From assembly GCF_024168645.1 (NCBI RefSeq), contig NZ_JALJWF010000001.1, forward strand, positions 558,001-622,000: 64,000 nucleotides of DNA, given 5' to 3'. Of the stretch, positions 20,772 through 32,487 are shown in pieces. A program made the position numbers and the translations under genes. Below the pieces are notes generated by a model. It searched no databases, was not told where the DNA came from, and saw only the letters and a program-made list of their open reading frames with translations. The number at the start of each line of letters is the position of its first letter. The first letter of the stretch is position 1. This stretch comes from Pseudomonas sp. GGS8. GTDB lineage: Bacteria; Pseudomonadota; Gammaproteobacteria; Pseudomonadales; Pseudomonadaceae.

Positions 20772-20835
20772 GGTGAATTTCTCTCCATAAAGAATGCTGT
20801 AAAACATGGCGCTATTGTCGACAGCCAACCCAACA

Positions 20836-20848
20836 TGAGACAAACTCA
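20836..20848. promoter_or_regulatory. MetR-like box between metE and metR
   Basis: TGAG-ACAAA-CTCA is a 13-bp dyad with the spacing of the MetR consensus TGAA-N5-TTCA. It is centrally placed in the 107-bp divergent metE/metR intergenic region. The one-base change in each arm is symmetric. Confidence 0.6.
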
Positions 20849-20878
20849 ACCTTTTCGTGTTGATCACAAGTTTTCCTC

Positions 20879-21808
20879 ATGGAGCCCCCGGTGCTTGAAA
20901 TCCGTCACCTGAAAACCCTGCACGCCCTGCGCGAAGCCGACAGTCTGGTGGATGCGGCCGACCGCCTGCACCTGACCCAGTCGGCGCTGTCCCACCAGTT
21001 CAAGGAGCTGGAAGAACGCATGGGCATGCCGCTGTTCGTGCGCAAGACCAAACCGGTGCGTTTCACCAGTGCCGGTTTGCGCCTGCTGCAACTGGCCGAC
21101 GCCACCCTGCCGTTGCTGCGCAGTGCCGAGCGTGACATTGCACGGCTGGCCGGTGGCACGGCGGGGCGTTTGCACATGGCGATCGAGTGCCACAGTTGCT
21201 TCCAGTGGCTGATGCCGACCATCGACCAGTTCCGCGATGCCTGGCCGGAAGTCGAACTGGACCTGGCCTCGGGGTTCTCCTTCGCACCGCTGCCGGCGCT
21301 GGCCCGAGGCGATCTGGACCTGGTGGTGACTTCCGATCCGCTGGAACTGGTCGGGATCACTTACGTCCCGTTGTTCACCTACGAAGCCATGCTCGCAGTG
21401 GCGAACCAGCACCGCTTGGCGAGCAAGCCGTACATCGTGCCCGAAGACCTGCTCACGGAAACCCTGATCACCTACCCGGTGGAACGCGATCGGCTGGACA
21501 TCTTTACCCGCTTCCTGGAACCGGCCGACATCGAACCGGCGCAGGTGCGCACCTCGGAACTGACGGTGATGATGATGCAACTGGTGGCCAGCGGTCGCGG
21601 CGTATGCGGCATGCCCCATTGGGCGCTGCATGAGTACAGTTCACGGGGTTATGTGAAGGCCAAGCGACTGGGCGAGAAAGGCTTGTTTGCGACGTTGTAT
21701 GCCGGGATTCGCGCCGACATGCTCGATGCGCCGTACATGCGCGACTTTTTGCTGACGGCCAAGGACACGTCGTTTTCGACGCTGGATGGGGTTAGTGCAG
21801 TTCGCTGA
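20879..21808 (+). CDS. metR: LysR-type activator of methionine synthesis
   Basis: Homocysteine-responsive LysR regulator, 309 residues. The N-terminal winged helix-turn-helix is HLKTLHALREADSLVDAADRLHLTQSALSHQFKELEERMG; the rest is the periplasmic-binding-like effector domain with the MetR-typical MAIECHSCFQWLMP and YEAMLAVANQH. It is divergent from metE, its expected target. The ribosome site before the ATG at 20879 is weak. Confidence 0.95.
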   Translation: MEPPVLEIRHLKTLHALREADSLVDAADRLHLTQSALSHQFKELEERMGMPLFVRKTKPVRFTSAGLRLLQLADATLPLLRSAERDIARLAGGTAGRLHMAIECHSCFQWLMPTIDQFRDAWPEVELDLASGFSFAPLPALARGDLDLVVTSDPLELVGITYVPLFTYEAMLAVANQHRLASKPYIVPEDLLTETLITYPVERDRLDIFTRFLEPADIEPAQVRTSELTVMMMQLVASGRGVCGMPHWALHEYSSRGYVKAKRLGEKGLFATLYAGIRADMLDAPYMRDFLLTAKDTSFSTLDGVSAVR

Positions 21809-21856
21809 AACCCTGTCGATGCCGATCAAAGTTGAAAGGTGATTGCTCAGGCCTCA

Positions 21857-22013
21857 TCGCGGGCAAGCCCGCTCCCACAAATATCTACTTTGACCAGAAA
21901 ATTTGTGAACGACATCGATTACTGTGGGAGCGGGCTTGCCCGCGAAAGCGGTGTGTCAGCCAACATCAATGCTGGATTTGAAACCGTCTTCGCGGGCAAG
22001 CCTCGCCCCCACA
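21857..22013. repeat. Three REP units, GGGAGCGGGCTTGCCCGC class
   Basis: TCGCGGGCAAGCCCGCTCCC (21857), its inverse TGTGGGAGCGGGCTTGCCCG (21923) and a third, slightly diverged direct copy (21989, CGCGGGCAAGCCTCGCCCCC). They form a REPIN plus one extra unit, filling the gap between metR and the GNAT gene. Confidence 0.85.
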
Positions 22014-22028
22014 ATGATCGGGGTGATT

Positions 22029-22526
22029 TCAGATTTCGCGCCACATATGGATCTTGTCGAAGTAGTCTTCGCCCACCCGCACCGCAAACGGCTCCAACCC
22101 GAACTGCACGAAGCCGCAGCGCTGATACAGCCTGAAGGCGGCTTCGTTGCCGGCGGTGACGGTCAGCTGAATCAGCCTCAGGCCCTCATGGGCCTGCGCT
22201 TCAGCCAATGCGGCCTGTACCAGTTGATAACCGAGCCCACGCTGTCGCATCCTGCCGGTCACGTACATGCCAAACAGCGTCGCCTTGTGCCGGGCCTTTT
22301 CCCGAAACTCGAAGGCCAGGCCAACGATGCCCGTCAATCTCCCTTCCTCGAACGCACCAAATACCCGGTCCAGCTTGCTGGTCAGGCGCGATTCCCACCA
22401 CCCCAGCGGCATCGCGGCGCGCTCGCGCACGCTGGAGGTGAACGCCTGCGGATGCGAGTCGTAGGCTTCGAGCATCAGCGCCCGATAATCCAGGGCATGA
22501 CTGGCATCAAGCCGCTGAATCCACAT
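22029..22526 (-). CDS. GNAT-family N-acetyltransferase
   Basis: A 165-residue acetyl-CoA-dependent acetyltransferase. The acetyl-CoA loop is MYVTGRMRQRGLGYQLVQAAL (Q/RxxGxG/A type), followed by LIQLTVTAGNEAAFRLYQRCGF, the characteristic end of the fold. The substrate is unknown. It follows the LysE gene with a 2-bp gap on the same strand, so it is probably the third gene of a Nudix-LysE-GNAT unit. Confidence 0.9.
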   Translation of the reverse strand: MWIQRLDASHALDYRALMLEAYDSHPQAFTSSVRERAAMPLGWWESRLTSKLDRVFGAFEEGRLTGIVGLAFEFREKARHKATLFGMYVTGRMRQRGLGYQLVQAALAEAQAHEGLRLIQLTVTAGNEAAFRLYQRCGFVQFGLEPFAVRVGEDYFDKIHMWREI

Positions 22527-22528
22527 TT

Positions 22529-23167
22529 TCAGGCCGCTCGCCGCTGCTCAAGCATCAACCGTACCGCCAGCCCGGACAGGACGAAGCCCATGAAATAACG
22601 CTGCATCGCCAGCCAGCTCGGGTTGTTGACGAACCAGGAGGCGATGCCTGAGGCGAACAGCGCGATCAGCAGGTTGACGCTGAAGCTCACGCTGATCTGG
22701 GTCAGGCCGAGGATGATGCTCTGGTTGAACACCGAACCGTGCTCAGGGGAAATGAACTGCGGAAACACCGACAGGTAAAACACCGCAATTTTCGGGTTCA
22801 ATGCACTGGTCAGAAAGCCCATCGTGATCAATTTGCGTGACGAGTCCGCCGGCAACTGCTGCGCCTCGAACGGCGAACGCGCACCAGGCTTGACCGCCTG
22901 CCAGGCCAGCCACAGCAGGTACAACGCACCGGCCCACTTCAGCACTTCGTAAGCCACCGGCACGGCCATAAACACCGCGGTCAAACCCGCCGCGGCCGCG
23001 AACAGGTGCACTAGAAATCCCGCGACCACGCCCAGCAACGACGTCACCCCGGCCTTGCGCCCCTGGCAGATGGAACGGGAGATCAGGTAGATCATGTTCG
23101 GCCCGGGCGTGAGTACCATCAATAACGCAGCCGCGGCAAAAATCAGCAAGTCTTGAAGAGGGATCAT
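22529..23167 (-). CDS. LysE/RhtB-family amino acid exporter
   Basis: Inner-membrane efflux protein of 212 residues with about six hydrophobic segments and the family segment LTPGPNMIYLISRSICQGRKAGVTSLLG near the N-terminus. Members export amino acids or homoserine lactones; the substrate is unknown here. A good ribosome site (AGGAAAGG) precedes the ATG at 23167. It sits between the Nudix and GNAT genes. Confidence 0.9.
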   Translation of the reverse strand: MIPLQDLLIFAAAALLMVLTPGPNMIYLISRSICQGRKAGVTSLLGVVAGFLVHLFAAAAGLTAVFMAVPVAYEVLKWAGALYLLWLAWQAVKPGARSPFEAQQLPADSSRKLITMGFLTSALNPKIAVFYLSVFPQFISPEHGSVFNQSIILGLTQISVSFSVNLLIALFASGIASWFVNNPSWLAMQRYFMGFVLSGLAVRLMLEQRRAA

Positions 23168-23202
23168 GGCATCCTTTCCTTGAATTCATTAGGCCTGGGT
23201 CA

Positions 23203-23637
23203 TCAGGCGGTTTCGATCAGTGAAGCTCGATAAAACGGCAAGATCAGGTCCCGTGTCAATGGCGCCAGCGTGAGATTGCCGTCGGTGGCCGGGTCGATCC
23301 AGCGCACCTCTTCGATTTCCGCCGCAGGGGAAACGTCAGAATCGATAGTCAGCTGAAAAAGTTCGGCCTGTACGACAAAACCCGGCTCGTTGGCTGCCGG
23401 TGCCGAGAATGGCCCCAGGTAGATGGCATACGCCGGATCGATGACCAGTCCCAGTTCCTCTTCCAACTCACGGGCAAGGGCGTGGACCGGTTGCTCATGG
23501 GCCTCGATCTTGCCTCCCGGCTGCATGAACGCCTGGGTGCCGCGCTTGCGCACCAGCAAGGTGCGACCGTCGGGGCCGATCAGCAGGGCAGCGGCAATGC
23601 GGATGATACGGGGCGAAGCAGCGGATGAAAGCGTCAT
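23203..23637 (-). CDS. Nudix hydrolase
   Basis: A 144-residue pyrophosphohydrolase with a complete Nudix box, G-x5-E-x7-RE-L-x-EE-L-GL, in the stretch from GGKIEAHEQP through RELEEELGL (about residues 40-64). The substrate is unknown; the LVRKRGTQAFMQPGGK start is common in MutT-like housecleaning enzymes. It is the first gene of the cluster, 35 bp ahead of the LysE gene. Confidence 0.9.
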   Translation of the reverse strand: MTLSSAASPRIIRIAAALLIGPDGRTLLVRKRGTQAFMQPGGKIEAHEQPVHALARELEEELGLVIDPAYAIYLGPFSAPAANEPGFVVQAELFQLTIDSDVSPAAEIEEVRWIDPATDGNLTLAPLTRDLILPFYRASLIETA

Positions 23638-23720
23638 GGATCAGGATCGGCCTTGGGTAAAGGCCACAAGGATCACATGAGCGCCGGTTCTTCGTCACGT
23701 CGAAAAAAGCATTCACCGAG

Positions 23721-23817
23721 AACCTGTGGGAGCGGGCTTGCCCGCGAAGAATGCGCCGCGGTTTTTCAGGTATTACGCGTCATCGTTATTCGCGGGCAAG
23801 CCACGCTCCCACAGGTT
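23721..23817. repeat. REPIN, GGGAGCGGGCTTGCCCGC class
   Basis: AACCTGTGGGAGCGGGCTTG...CGCGAAGAA on the left is inverted as TTCGCGGGCAAGCC(A)CGCTCCC...ACAGGTT on the right, with one substitution. It lies in the 243-bp gap between the Nudix gene and the HD-domain response regulator. Confidence 0.85.
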
Positions 23818-23880
23818 CTGCGTTTTGATTTACCGGCATCACACAGCCTCCTGCCGTTGATCGGTGCTGAGTCTGAAGAC

Positions 23881-25239
23881 TCAACTCGTCTCCAGAATCG
23901 CGGCCTCCACTTCCTCCGGCACCTTCACAAAAATGCTGTATTTGGCCCCTTCCATCGCCTCGAAGGCGATCAGCTTTTCCACCAGAGGCCCGTTCAACAC
24001 CTTGCCGGCATTGAGCAGCAGCATGCCGTTGTCGGCATTCAGGTTGCGCGCCAGGATCATCCCCGCCACCAGGTCCCGGGTGGTCAGCACCTTGACCGTC
24101 GGGTCAGCCAGCGTCACATCGCTCAGGTAAGCTGCGCAGACCTGAATGAAATCTTCCACCAGTTCCGGGTCATAGAGCCGACCGGCGTACTGGCGGATAT
24201 ACACCAGGGCTTCATCGCTGTTCATCTGCCGCTCAAGGATCAGCCCGCGCTGCAACTCGATGAAATCCACCGCCAGTTTCAGCAACCGCGAACCGAGCGG
24301 AATGGCCTCCCCCTTGAGCCGATCGGGAAAACCGCTGCCGTCCCAGCGCTCCTGGTGGTGCAGGATCAGCCGCGCGGCATCCTTCATCGGGTCGAGCGTC
24401 ATCAGCAGCGACTCACTCTGCTTCGGATAACCCCGGTAGCGCTCGCGGTCATTGTGATGCAGCAGGTCCGAAGGCGTACTCATCATGCTGTCGGTCCAGC
24501 TCAACTTACCGATGTTGTAGAGCGCCGCCGCCATGGTCAGGTCACGACTGGTGCCTTCGTCCAGGCTATGGAGTTTGCAGTACACCCGCACCAGTTCGAT
24601 GATCTGCCGGTTGGTTTGCTTGGCGGGCGGCAGGCGCAGATTGGCCAGCAACGAAAACACTTCCGTGCCGGTGACATAGCTGCGTTTGAGCTCTTCGTAG
24701 GCCAGGTCCAGCATGTCAGCGGTTTGCTGAAGCTCAGAGGTGCGGGCCGCGACGTGTTTTTCCAGAGTGGCGTTGAGCAGTTTCAATTTCTCGTTCTGAT
24801 CCCACGTCTCCTGCACCAGACGCAACCGCTCACGCTCGGAATACTGATAGGCGAGAGATTGCCGCAACGTCAGCAGCATTTCCTCATCGTGCCAGGGCTT
24901 GCTGATGTAACGATGGATCTGCCCTTCATTGATGGCTTTGATAATGGCCGAGGGGTCGGCATAACCGGTCAACATGATCCGGGTGGTGTTTGGGTAGTGC
25001 TGATGGATGTAGGCCAGCAGCGTGGCGCCGTCCATATTGGGCATGCGCGCGTCACTCATCACCAGATCGACCGGCCGCTGCGCCATGATTTCCAGGGCCT
25101 GGGCACCGCTGGTGGCCAGCAGCACCTCGTAGGGCTGGCTGCGCAGCAGGCGGCGCAGGCTGTTGAGAATCGACTCCTCATCGTCGACCAGCAATAACGT
25201 GGGTTTATCGGTCACAGTCGTGGGGAGTTGCTCTTCCAT
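23881..25239 (-). CDS. Response regulator with degenerate HD-GYP domain
   Basis: A 452-residue RpfG-like protein. The receiver domain (about 12-130) has LLVDDEES, phospho-acceptor Asp63 in VMSDARMPNMDG, Thr91 and the Lys in YISKPW. A coiled coil (about 130-190) leads to an HD-GYP fold (about 190-370). The catalytic HD of HDxGK is replaced by Tyr241-Asn242 (ALYNIGKLSWTD) and GYP is GFP (HHQERWDGSGFP). Loss of the metal-binding HD pair argues against c-di-GMP hydrolysis; a binding or signalling role is more likely. A further C-terminal segment (about 375-452) is unassigned. It is divergent from the c-di-GMP/kinase operon at 25499 across 259 bp. Confidence 0.9.
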   Translation of the reverse strand: MEEQLPTTVTDKPTLLLVDDEESILNSLRRLLRSQPYEVLLATSGAQALEIMAQRPVDLVMSDARMPNMDGATLLAYIHQHYPNTTRIMLTGYADPSAIIKAINEGQIHRYISKPWHDEEMLLTLRQSLAYQYSERERLRLVQETWDQNEKLKLLNATLEKHVAARTSELQQTADMLDLAYEELKRSYVTGTEVFSLLANLRLPPAKQTNRQIIELVRVYCKLHSLDEGTSRDLTMAAALYNIGKLSWTDSMMSTPSDLLHHNDRERYRGYPKQSESLLMTLDPMKDAARLILHHQERWDGSGFPDRLKGEAIPLGSRLLKLAVDFIELQRGLILERQMNSDEALVYIRQYAGRLYDPELVEDFIQVCAAYLSDVTLADPTVKVLTTRDLVAGMILARNLNADNGMLLLNAGKVLNGPLVEKLIAFEAMEGAKYSIFVKVPEEVEAAILETS

Positions 25240-25498
25240 GGCGATACCTCAAGTGAAACCAGCCTCTTTATGTCAGGCACGGAAGAACTTCCTCTGACTT
25301 TCCCGAGCCTGAGCTACAGGCTAGATGATTTTCAGGCCGACCCGGGAAATGATTCGTTTCAGTCAAACGAGCGAATATCTGGCCGGACGACTATGCTCAG
25401 ATCACTCGGATCCAAGAACGATACCCACTCCGTCCAGCGATCAGGGAAGGGATACCCTCTATGAGCTCATCGCACCAAACTGCTGTCGGTACAGGCGC
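25240..25498. promoter_or_regulatory. Divergent promoter region of the signalling locus
   Basis: A 259-bp gene-free stretch between the divergent HD-GYP regulator and the GGDEF-EAL operon. Both promoters must lie here. I see no clear sigma-54 or other named site. An ATG at 25461 opens a different reading frame and is not the operon start. Confidence 0.5.
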
Positions 25499-27801
<2,303 letters not shown>

Positions 27802-27805
<4 letters not shown>

Positions 27806-29676
27806 AAACTCCGTTCATCCAGGCCAACCGACGCATTCTGATCATCGACGACACGCCCTCCATCCATGAGGACTTTCGCAAGATCCTGGGCGCCGATAGC
27901 GACGATGAACTAACCCTCGCCGGCACTGAGGCCGTGCTGTTCGACACCCCGCAGCCAACCCGGCTGGTCTTCCAGCTCGACTCCGCCTATCAAGGCCAGG
28001 AAGCGCTCAAACTGGTCAAGCGTGCCCAGGCAGAAGGTCGCCCTTACGCCATGGCGTTCACCGACATGCGCATGCCCCCGGGCTGGGACGGGCTGGAAAC
28101 CATCGAACGGCTCTGGAAAGTCGACCCTAACCTGCAAATCGCGCTGTGCACGGCTTTCTCGGATTACACCTGGGAAGCCATGGCCGAACGGCTGGAATTC
28201 GGCGATCAGTTGCTGGTATTGAAAAAACCCTTCGACAGTCTGGAAATCCGCCAGATGGCCAGCGCCCTGACCTGGAAGTGGCAGATGGCGCAGGACGCGG
28301 CGATGAAAGTGCTGAGTCTGGAGCAAACCATCGAAGCCCGGGTCCACGAACTGCTCAAGGTGTCTCATCTGTTGCAGTACGACGTGTTGACCGAGTTGCC
28401 CAACAGCACCTTGCTGGGTGACCGGCTGAACCAGTCCCTGGCCTTGTCCAGACGCCATGACAAACAACTGGCGGTGATGTTTCTGGGGCTCGATCGCTTC
28501 AAGCGCATCAACAATGCGTTGGGTCACCCGACCGGTGACGAGATGCTCAAACGTGTCGGACGAAGCCTGGTGGCCTGCGTACGCGCCTCCGATTCGGTGT
28601 TTCGCTACGGCTCCGACGAGTTTGTAGTGATTCTGGCCGACATCCACCACCCCCAACAGACCAAGGGCATCGCCGAAAAACTCTTGAACGCCATACGTGC
28701 GCCCCAGCACGTCGCCGGACACGACCTGAGCGTGACGGCCAGCTTGGGCATCAGCATCTATCCCGATGACGGTTTCGATGCCATCGCACTGATCAAGAAA
28801 GCCGAAACCGCGATGCGCAACGTCAAGGAAAGCGGCCCCAACGATTTCAGCTTTTTCATCGATGAGATGAACCAACGCGCACGGGAACAGCAGACCATCG
28901 AGTCGGGGATTCGCCAGGCACTGGAGCGGAACGAGTTTGTCCTGCACTACCAACCGAAACTCGACCTGGGCACCGGCAAGGTGGTTGGCGCCGAGGCGTT
29001 GATCCGCTGGCAAAAACCGGGGCAAGGCTGGATCTACCCGACAGACTTCATCGGTGTGGCCGAAGACAGCGGCTTGATCGTGCCGTTGAGCAAATGGGTA
29101 CTGGCCCAGGCCTGTCGACAAGCCCGTACCTGGCAGGCGAATGGCCTGCCGAATCTGTGCATGTCGGTGAACGTGTCGGCCATCGATTTCCGTCAGCGGG
29201 ATTTTGTCGATGTCATTGAACAGATACTCCAGCAAACCGGCATGGACCCCGCCTTGCTGGAGCTGGAAATCACCGAAGGCGTATTGATGCAGAACGTCGA
29301 TAGCACGATGGTCGCGCTGAGTCGGCTCAAGGCTTTGGGAGTACGGCTGGCCATCGACGACTTCGGCACCGGCTATTCCAGCCTGAGTTACTTGCAACGG
29401 TTTCCCATCGATGTACTGAAAATCGACCAGTCGTTCATTCGTGGCCTGGGTCGTGACAGCAATGACGCGGCCCTGGTCAGCGCCATCATCAGCCTGGGTA
29501 AAAGCCTCAATCTGACGGTCATTGCAGAAGGGGTGGAAACCCTCGAACAACTGGATTTTCTCAAGGCCCTCCATTGCGAGGAAGGCCAGGGTTACTACTT
29601 CAGCAAAGCCGTGGAGCCGGACGCCTTCGTGCAATACCTGACATCCGTAAAGCCCACCTCCCCCACAGCCAAATGA
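27802..29676 (+). CDS. Response regulator REC-GGDEF-EAL; GGDEF degenerate, EAL intact
   Basis: A 624-residue predicted c-di-GMP phosphodiesterase with the same receiver type as its neighbours (IIDDTPSIHED, FTDMRMPPGWDG, VLKKPFD). It lacks the PAS domain of the upstream protein. The GGDEF domain is impaired: the first metal Asp is Gly229 (FLGLDRFK), IND is INN and GGDEF is GSDEF (270-274), though an I-site RxxD (RASD) remains. The EAL domain has every expected motif: HYQP, EAL (Glu398)-IRW, SVNVS, ELEITE, DDFGTGYSS, KIDQSF and AEGVE. ATGA overlap with the upstream gene implies co-translation. It is the functional mirror of that protein. Confidence 0.93.
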
Positions 29677-29719
29677 ACGATGTGCAACGACACAGGGCCC
29701 TGTGCCAAGGAATCATAAG

Positions 29720-30679
29720 ATGTCGCGCTCCTTCTGCTACTTGCTCCTTGCTCCTCTGTTCAGCTGTTGTCTGATAGCCAGCGGCGCACCGCTGGACGAA
29801 CCGCTCAAACCCTTGCCCGCGGTGCCCGAGCAGAATCCCTTGCAAGTCGAACTCGGTCGCCGGTTGTTCAACGAACCACGGCTGTCGGTCAACAACAGCC
29901 TGTCCTGCGCCAGTTGCCACCGTCTGGAAATCGGCGGCGCCGACGACAAGGCGTTGTCCATCGGCTTCAAAGGCGAACCCTTGACGATCAATACCCCCAG
30001 CGTGTTCAACGCGAGCCTGAACTTCCGGCAATTCTGGAACGGCCGCGCCGACACTCTGGAAACACAAGCCCACGAAGTGGTGCAGAGCCCCAGTGAAATG
30101 GGCAGTCATTGGGAACATGTAGTCCAGATGCTGTCTGCCGACCCGGATTACAAAAGCGCTTTCACCAAGGCCTACCCGGACGGCGTCACCATGAACAATG
30201 TGCAAAGTGCCCTGGCCACCTACGAGCGCACGCTGATCAGCGCCAACTCGCGTTTCGACCAATACCTGTCGGGCAATACCGAGATACTCACGATTGACGA
30301 GAAGTACGGTTACCAACGCTTCAAGGACTACGGCTGCATCGCCTGCCATCAGGGGGTGAACATCGGCGGCAACATGTTCCAGAAATTCGGGGTCATGGGT
30401 GATTACTTTCAAGCTCGTGGCAACCCCACCGAAGCCGATCTGGGCCGCTATCTGGTCACCAAGGCCGAAGAGGACCGCAACGTGTTCAAGGTGCCGAGCC
30501 TGCGCAATGTCGCCGTGACCGCGCCGTACTTTCACGACGGCTCGGCTAAAACCCTCGAAGATGCGGTAGACGTGATGTTCAAGTTCCAGCTTGGTCGTGT
30601 GCCCTCCGACAAGGACAAGGACCTGATCATCAAATTCCTCAAGACCCTGACCGGTGAGTGGGGAGGAAAACCGTTATGA
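29720..30679 (+). CDS. Periplasmic di-haem cytochrome c peroxidase
   Basis: A 319-residue CcpA/MauG-family protein that would reduce hydrogen peroxide in the periplasm with electrons from small cytochromes. An export signal (MSRSFCYLLLAPLFSCCLIASG) precedes two c-type haem sites, CASCH at 63-67 and CIACH at 206-210. Family segments include LGRRLFNEPRLS, NTPSVFNASLN and FKVPSLRNVAVTAPYFHDG. Cys16-Cys17 in the signal are lipobox-like but not canonical. It lies 43 bp after the EAL gene and overlaps the histidine kinase start by 4 bp (ATGA), so it belongs to this signalling operon. Confidence 0.93.
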   Translation: MSRSFCYLLLAPLFSCCLIASGAPLDEPLKPLPAVPEQNPLQVELGRRLFNEPRLSVNNSLSCASCHRLEIGGADDKALSIGFKGEPLTINTPSVFNASLNFRQFWNGRADTLETQAHEVVQSPSEMGSHWEHVVQMLSADPDYKSAFTKAYPDGVTMNNVQSALATYERTLISANSRFDQYLSGNTEILTIDEKYGYQRFKDYGCIACHQGVNIGGNMFQKFGVMGDYFQARGNPTEADLGRYLVTKAEEDRNVFKVPSLRNVAVTAPYFHDGSAKTLEDAVDVMFKFQLGRVPSDKDKDLIIKFLKTLTGEWGGKPL

Positions 30680-32487
30680 AAACGTACCGCCGTCGCGACC
30701 TGACGCTGCTCGGTGCCGTGGCCGTGCTGCTGGCCTCGACGCTGTTGTTCCTGTACCTCAAATCCAACTCGCAGGAGACGTCGGCCTACGCCGAGTCCCG
30801 GGATTTGATCGGCCGGATCAAACAGTTGAACGCGCAATGGGAAACCGAGATTCTCAAGTCCAGGATCGCTATCAGTCACAACTACGATCCAGTGGTGGCA
30901 CCGCTGAGCGAGATGACGCGCCTGTGGCAACGGTTCGAGAGCATAGAGTCCAAGCACGGTCGCAACGACTCGCCGACCTGGCGTGCCAGTCATGACGCAT
31001 ACCTTTCCGCCATCCAGGAGAAAACCCGGTTGGTGGAGCAGTTCAAATCCCACAACGCGGTGCTGCGCAACTCACTGGCGTTCCTGCCCACTGCCGAAGA
31101 CGACATCCAGCAACCGCTTACCCAACTGCCCGATCAAGACAAACTGCAACTGCAGAACATTGCCACCGACACCTACGACTTACTGCTCAGCAGCCTGGAG
31201 TTCGCCCAGATCACTTCCGACGATAAAGCGGCGGATATTCTGCTGGGGCTGAACAAACTGGGGGTGAACAAGCAGCGATTGCCGGAGCAGTTTCACAGCC
31301 CGATCGATATTTTGAGCAACCACATCGCACTGATCCTGCGTGAACAACCGGTGGTCAATCGGTTGTTGGAAAACATCGAAGCCATTCCGGTGGCCGAACG
31401 GCTGGACGACATTACCGACCTGCTGAACAAGGACCAGCAACAAACCGATGCCATCGACCAGCGCTACCACTTCTACATGCTGGTGTTTTCGACGCTGTTG
31501 GTACTGGTGCTGGTGTACCTGGCGATTCGCCTGATGCGCAGCTTCGGGGAGATCAATCGGGTCAACAAGGAACTGCAAACCGCCAACGAAGTTCTCGAAC
31601 AACGGGTCGAAGAGCGCACCCGCGAACTCAAGGATACCCAGAGCGAATTGCTCGACACCGCGCGCCAGGCCGGCATGGCCGAAATCGCCACCAACGTGCT
31701 GCACAACGTCGGCAACGTGCTCAACAGCGTGAACATCTCGGCCGACCTGGTCACTCGCCGGCTGCGTAGCAGCAAGGCCCAGGGGCTGGGCAAGGCGATG
31801 CAACTGATCAATGAACATCAAAGCGACCTGGGCACCTTTCTGACCCAGAACGAGAAAGGAAAACTGCTGCCCGGCTACTTGAATCAACTGGTGGAAGCCA
31901 TTGCCCTCGAACAGCAAGGCATGACCGAGGAACTCGCACAACTGAGCAAAAGCGTCGATCACATCAAAGACATCGTCGCCACCCAGCAGTCCTACGCGGG
32001 GGCCAACAACCTGGTGGAACCGCTGTACATCAGCGAATTGCTCGAGGACGCCCTGCGCATGAACGCCGGCGCCTTGACCCGGCATCACGTCACGGTGGTC
32101 AAGGAATACGGCGACGTACCGCAAGTGATGGGCGACAAGCACCGCTTGTTGCTGATCCTGATCAACCTGATCAGCAACGCCAAATACGCCATGTCCGACC
32201 TCAGCAACCGAGCGCGACACATCACCCTCGGGGTAAAAGTCGTCGAGGACACGATCCTGCAAATCAGCGTCAAGGATGACGGCGAAGGCATTGCCCCGGA
32301 GAACATGACGCGGATCTTTGCCCACGGTTTCACCACCCGCAAGGAAGGCCACGGCTTCGGCCTGCACAGCTGTGCGCTGGCTGCGATCGAAATGAACGGC
32401 CATCTCACCGCCCACAGCGACGGGCCGGGCAAGGGCGCCCTCTTCACCTTGCAGATCCCGTTGAACCCCGTCATGGAGGAAGCATGA
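30676..32487 (+). CDS. Membrane sensor histidine kinase with helical periplasmic domain
   Basis: A 603-residue kinase. One transmembrane helix lies near residues 9-28 and a second near 270-292 (FYMLVFSTLLVLVLVYLAI). The roughly 240-residue segment between them is predicted mostly helical and resembles all-helical (DAHL-like) sensor domains. A coiled coil leads to an unusual H-box, EIATNVLHNVGNVLNSVNIS, with HNxxN in place of HExxNP. The ATPase domain has LINLISNAKYAM, DDGEGIAPEN and GFGLHSCALAA. It overlaps the peroxidase gene upstream and the REC-kinase gene downstream by 4 bp each, so it is the probable phosphate source for the operon's receivers. Confidence 0.92.
   Translation: MKTYRRRDLTLLGAVAVLLASTLLFLYLKSNSQETSAYAESRDLIGRIKQLNAQWETEILKSRIAISHNYDPVVAPLSEMTRLWQRFESIESKHGRNDSPTWRASHDAYLSAIQEKTRLVEQFKSHNAVLRNSLAFLPTAEDDIQQPLTQLPDQDKLQLQNIATDTYDLLLSSLEFAQITSDDKAADILLGLNKLGVNKQRLPEQFHSPIDILSNHIALILREQPVVNRLLENIEAIPVAERLDDITDLLNKDQQQTDAIDQRYHFYMLVFSTLLVLVLVYLAIRLMRSFGEINRVNKELQTANEVLEQRVEERTRELKDTQSELLDTARQAGMAEIATNVLHNVGNVLNSVNISADLVTRRLRSSKAQGLGKAMQLINEHQSDLGTFLTQNEKGKLLPGYLNQLVEAIALEQQGMTEELAQLSKSVDHIKDIVATQQSYAGANNLVEPLYISELLEDALRMNAGALTRHHVTVVKEYGDVPQVMGDKHRLLLILINLISNAKYAMSDLSNRARHITLGVKVVEDTILQISVKDDGEGIAPENMTRIFAHGFTTRKEGHGFGLHSCALAAIEMNGHLTAHSDGPGKGALFTLQIPLNPVMEEA

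Noticed and set aside
23653..25197. 514-codon plus-strand frame opposite the HD-GYP response regulator
   Set aside because: It is complementary to a clear response regulator; low-complexity His/Gln/Arg composition and no ribosome site.
25325..25498. Upstream in-frame extension of the REC-PAS-GGDEF-EAL protein
   Set aside because: The extra 58 residues have no similarity to the N-termini of the two sister receivers, which begin about ten residues before the conserved (I/V)DDT motif.
27910..29634. 574-codon open frame on the minus strand opposite the REC-GGDEF-EAL gene
   Set aside because: It mirrors a strongly conserved gene on the other strand, its protein is His/Gln/Val-rich without any recognisable motif, and such antisense frames are common in high-GC DNA.
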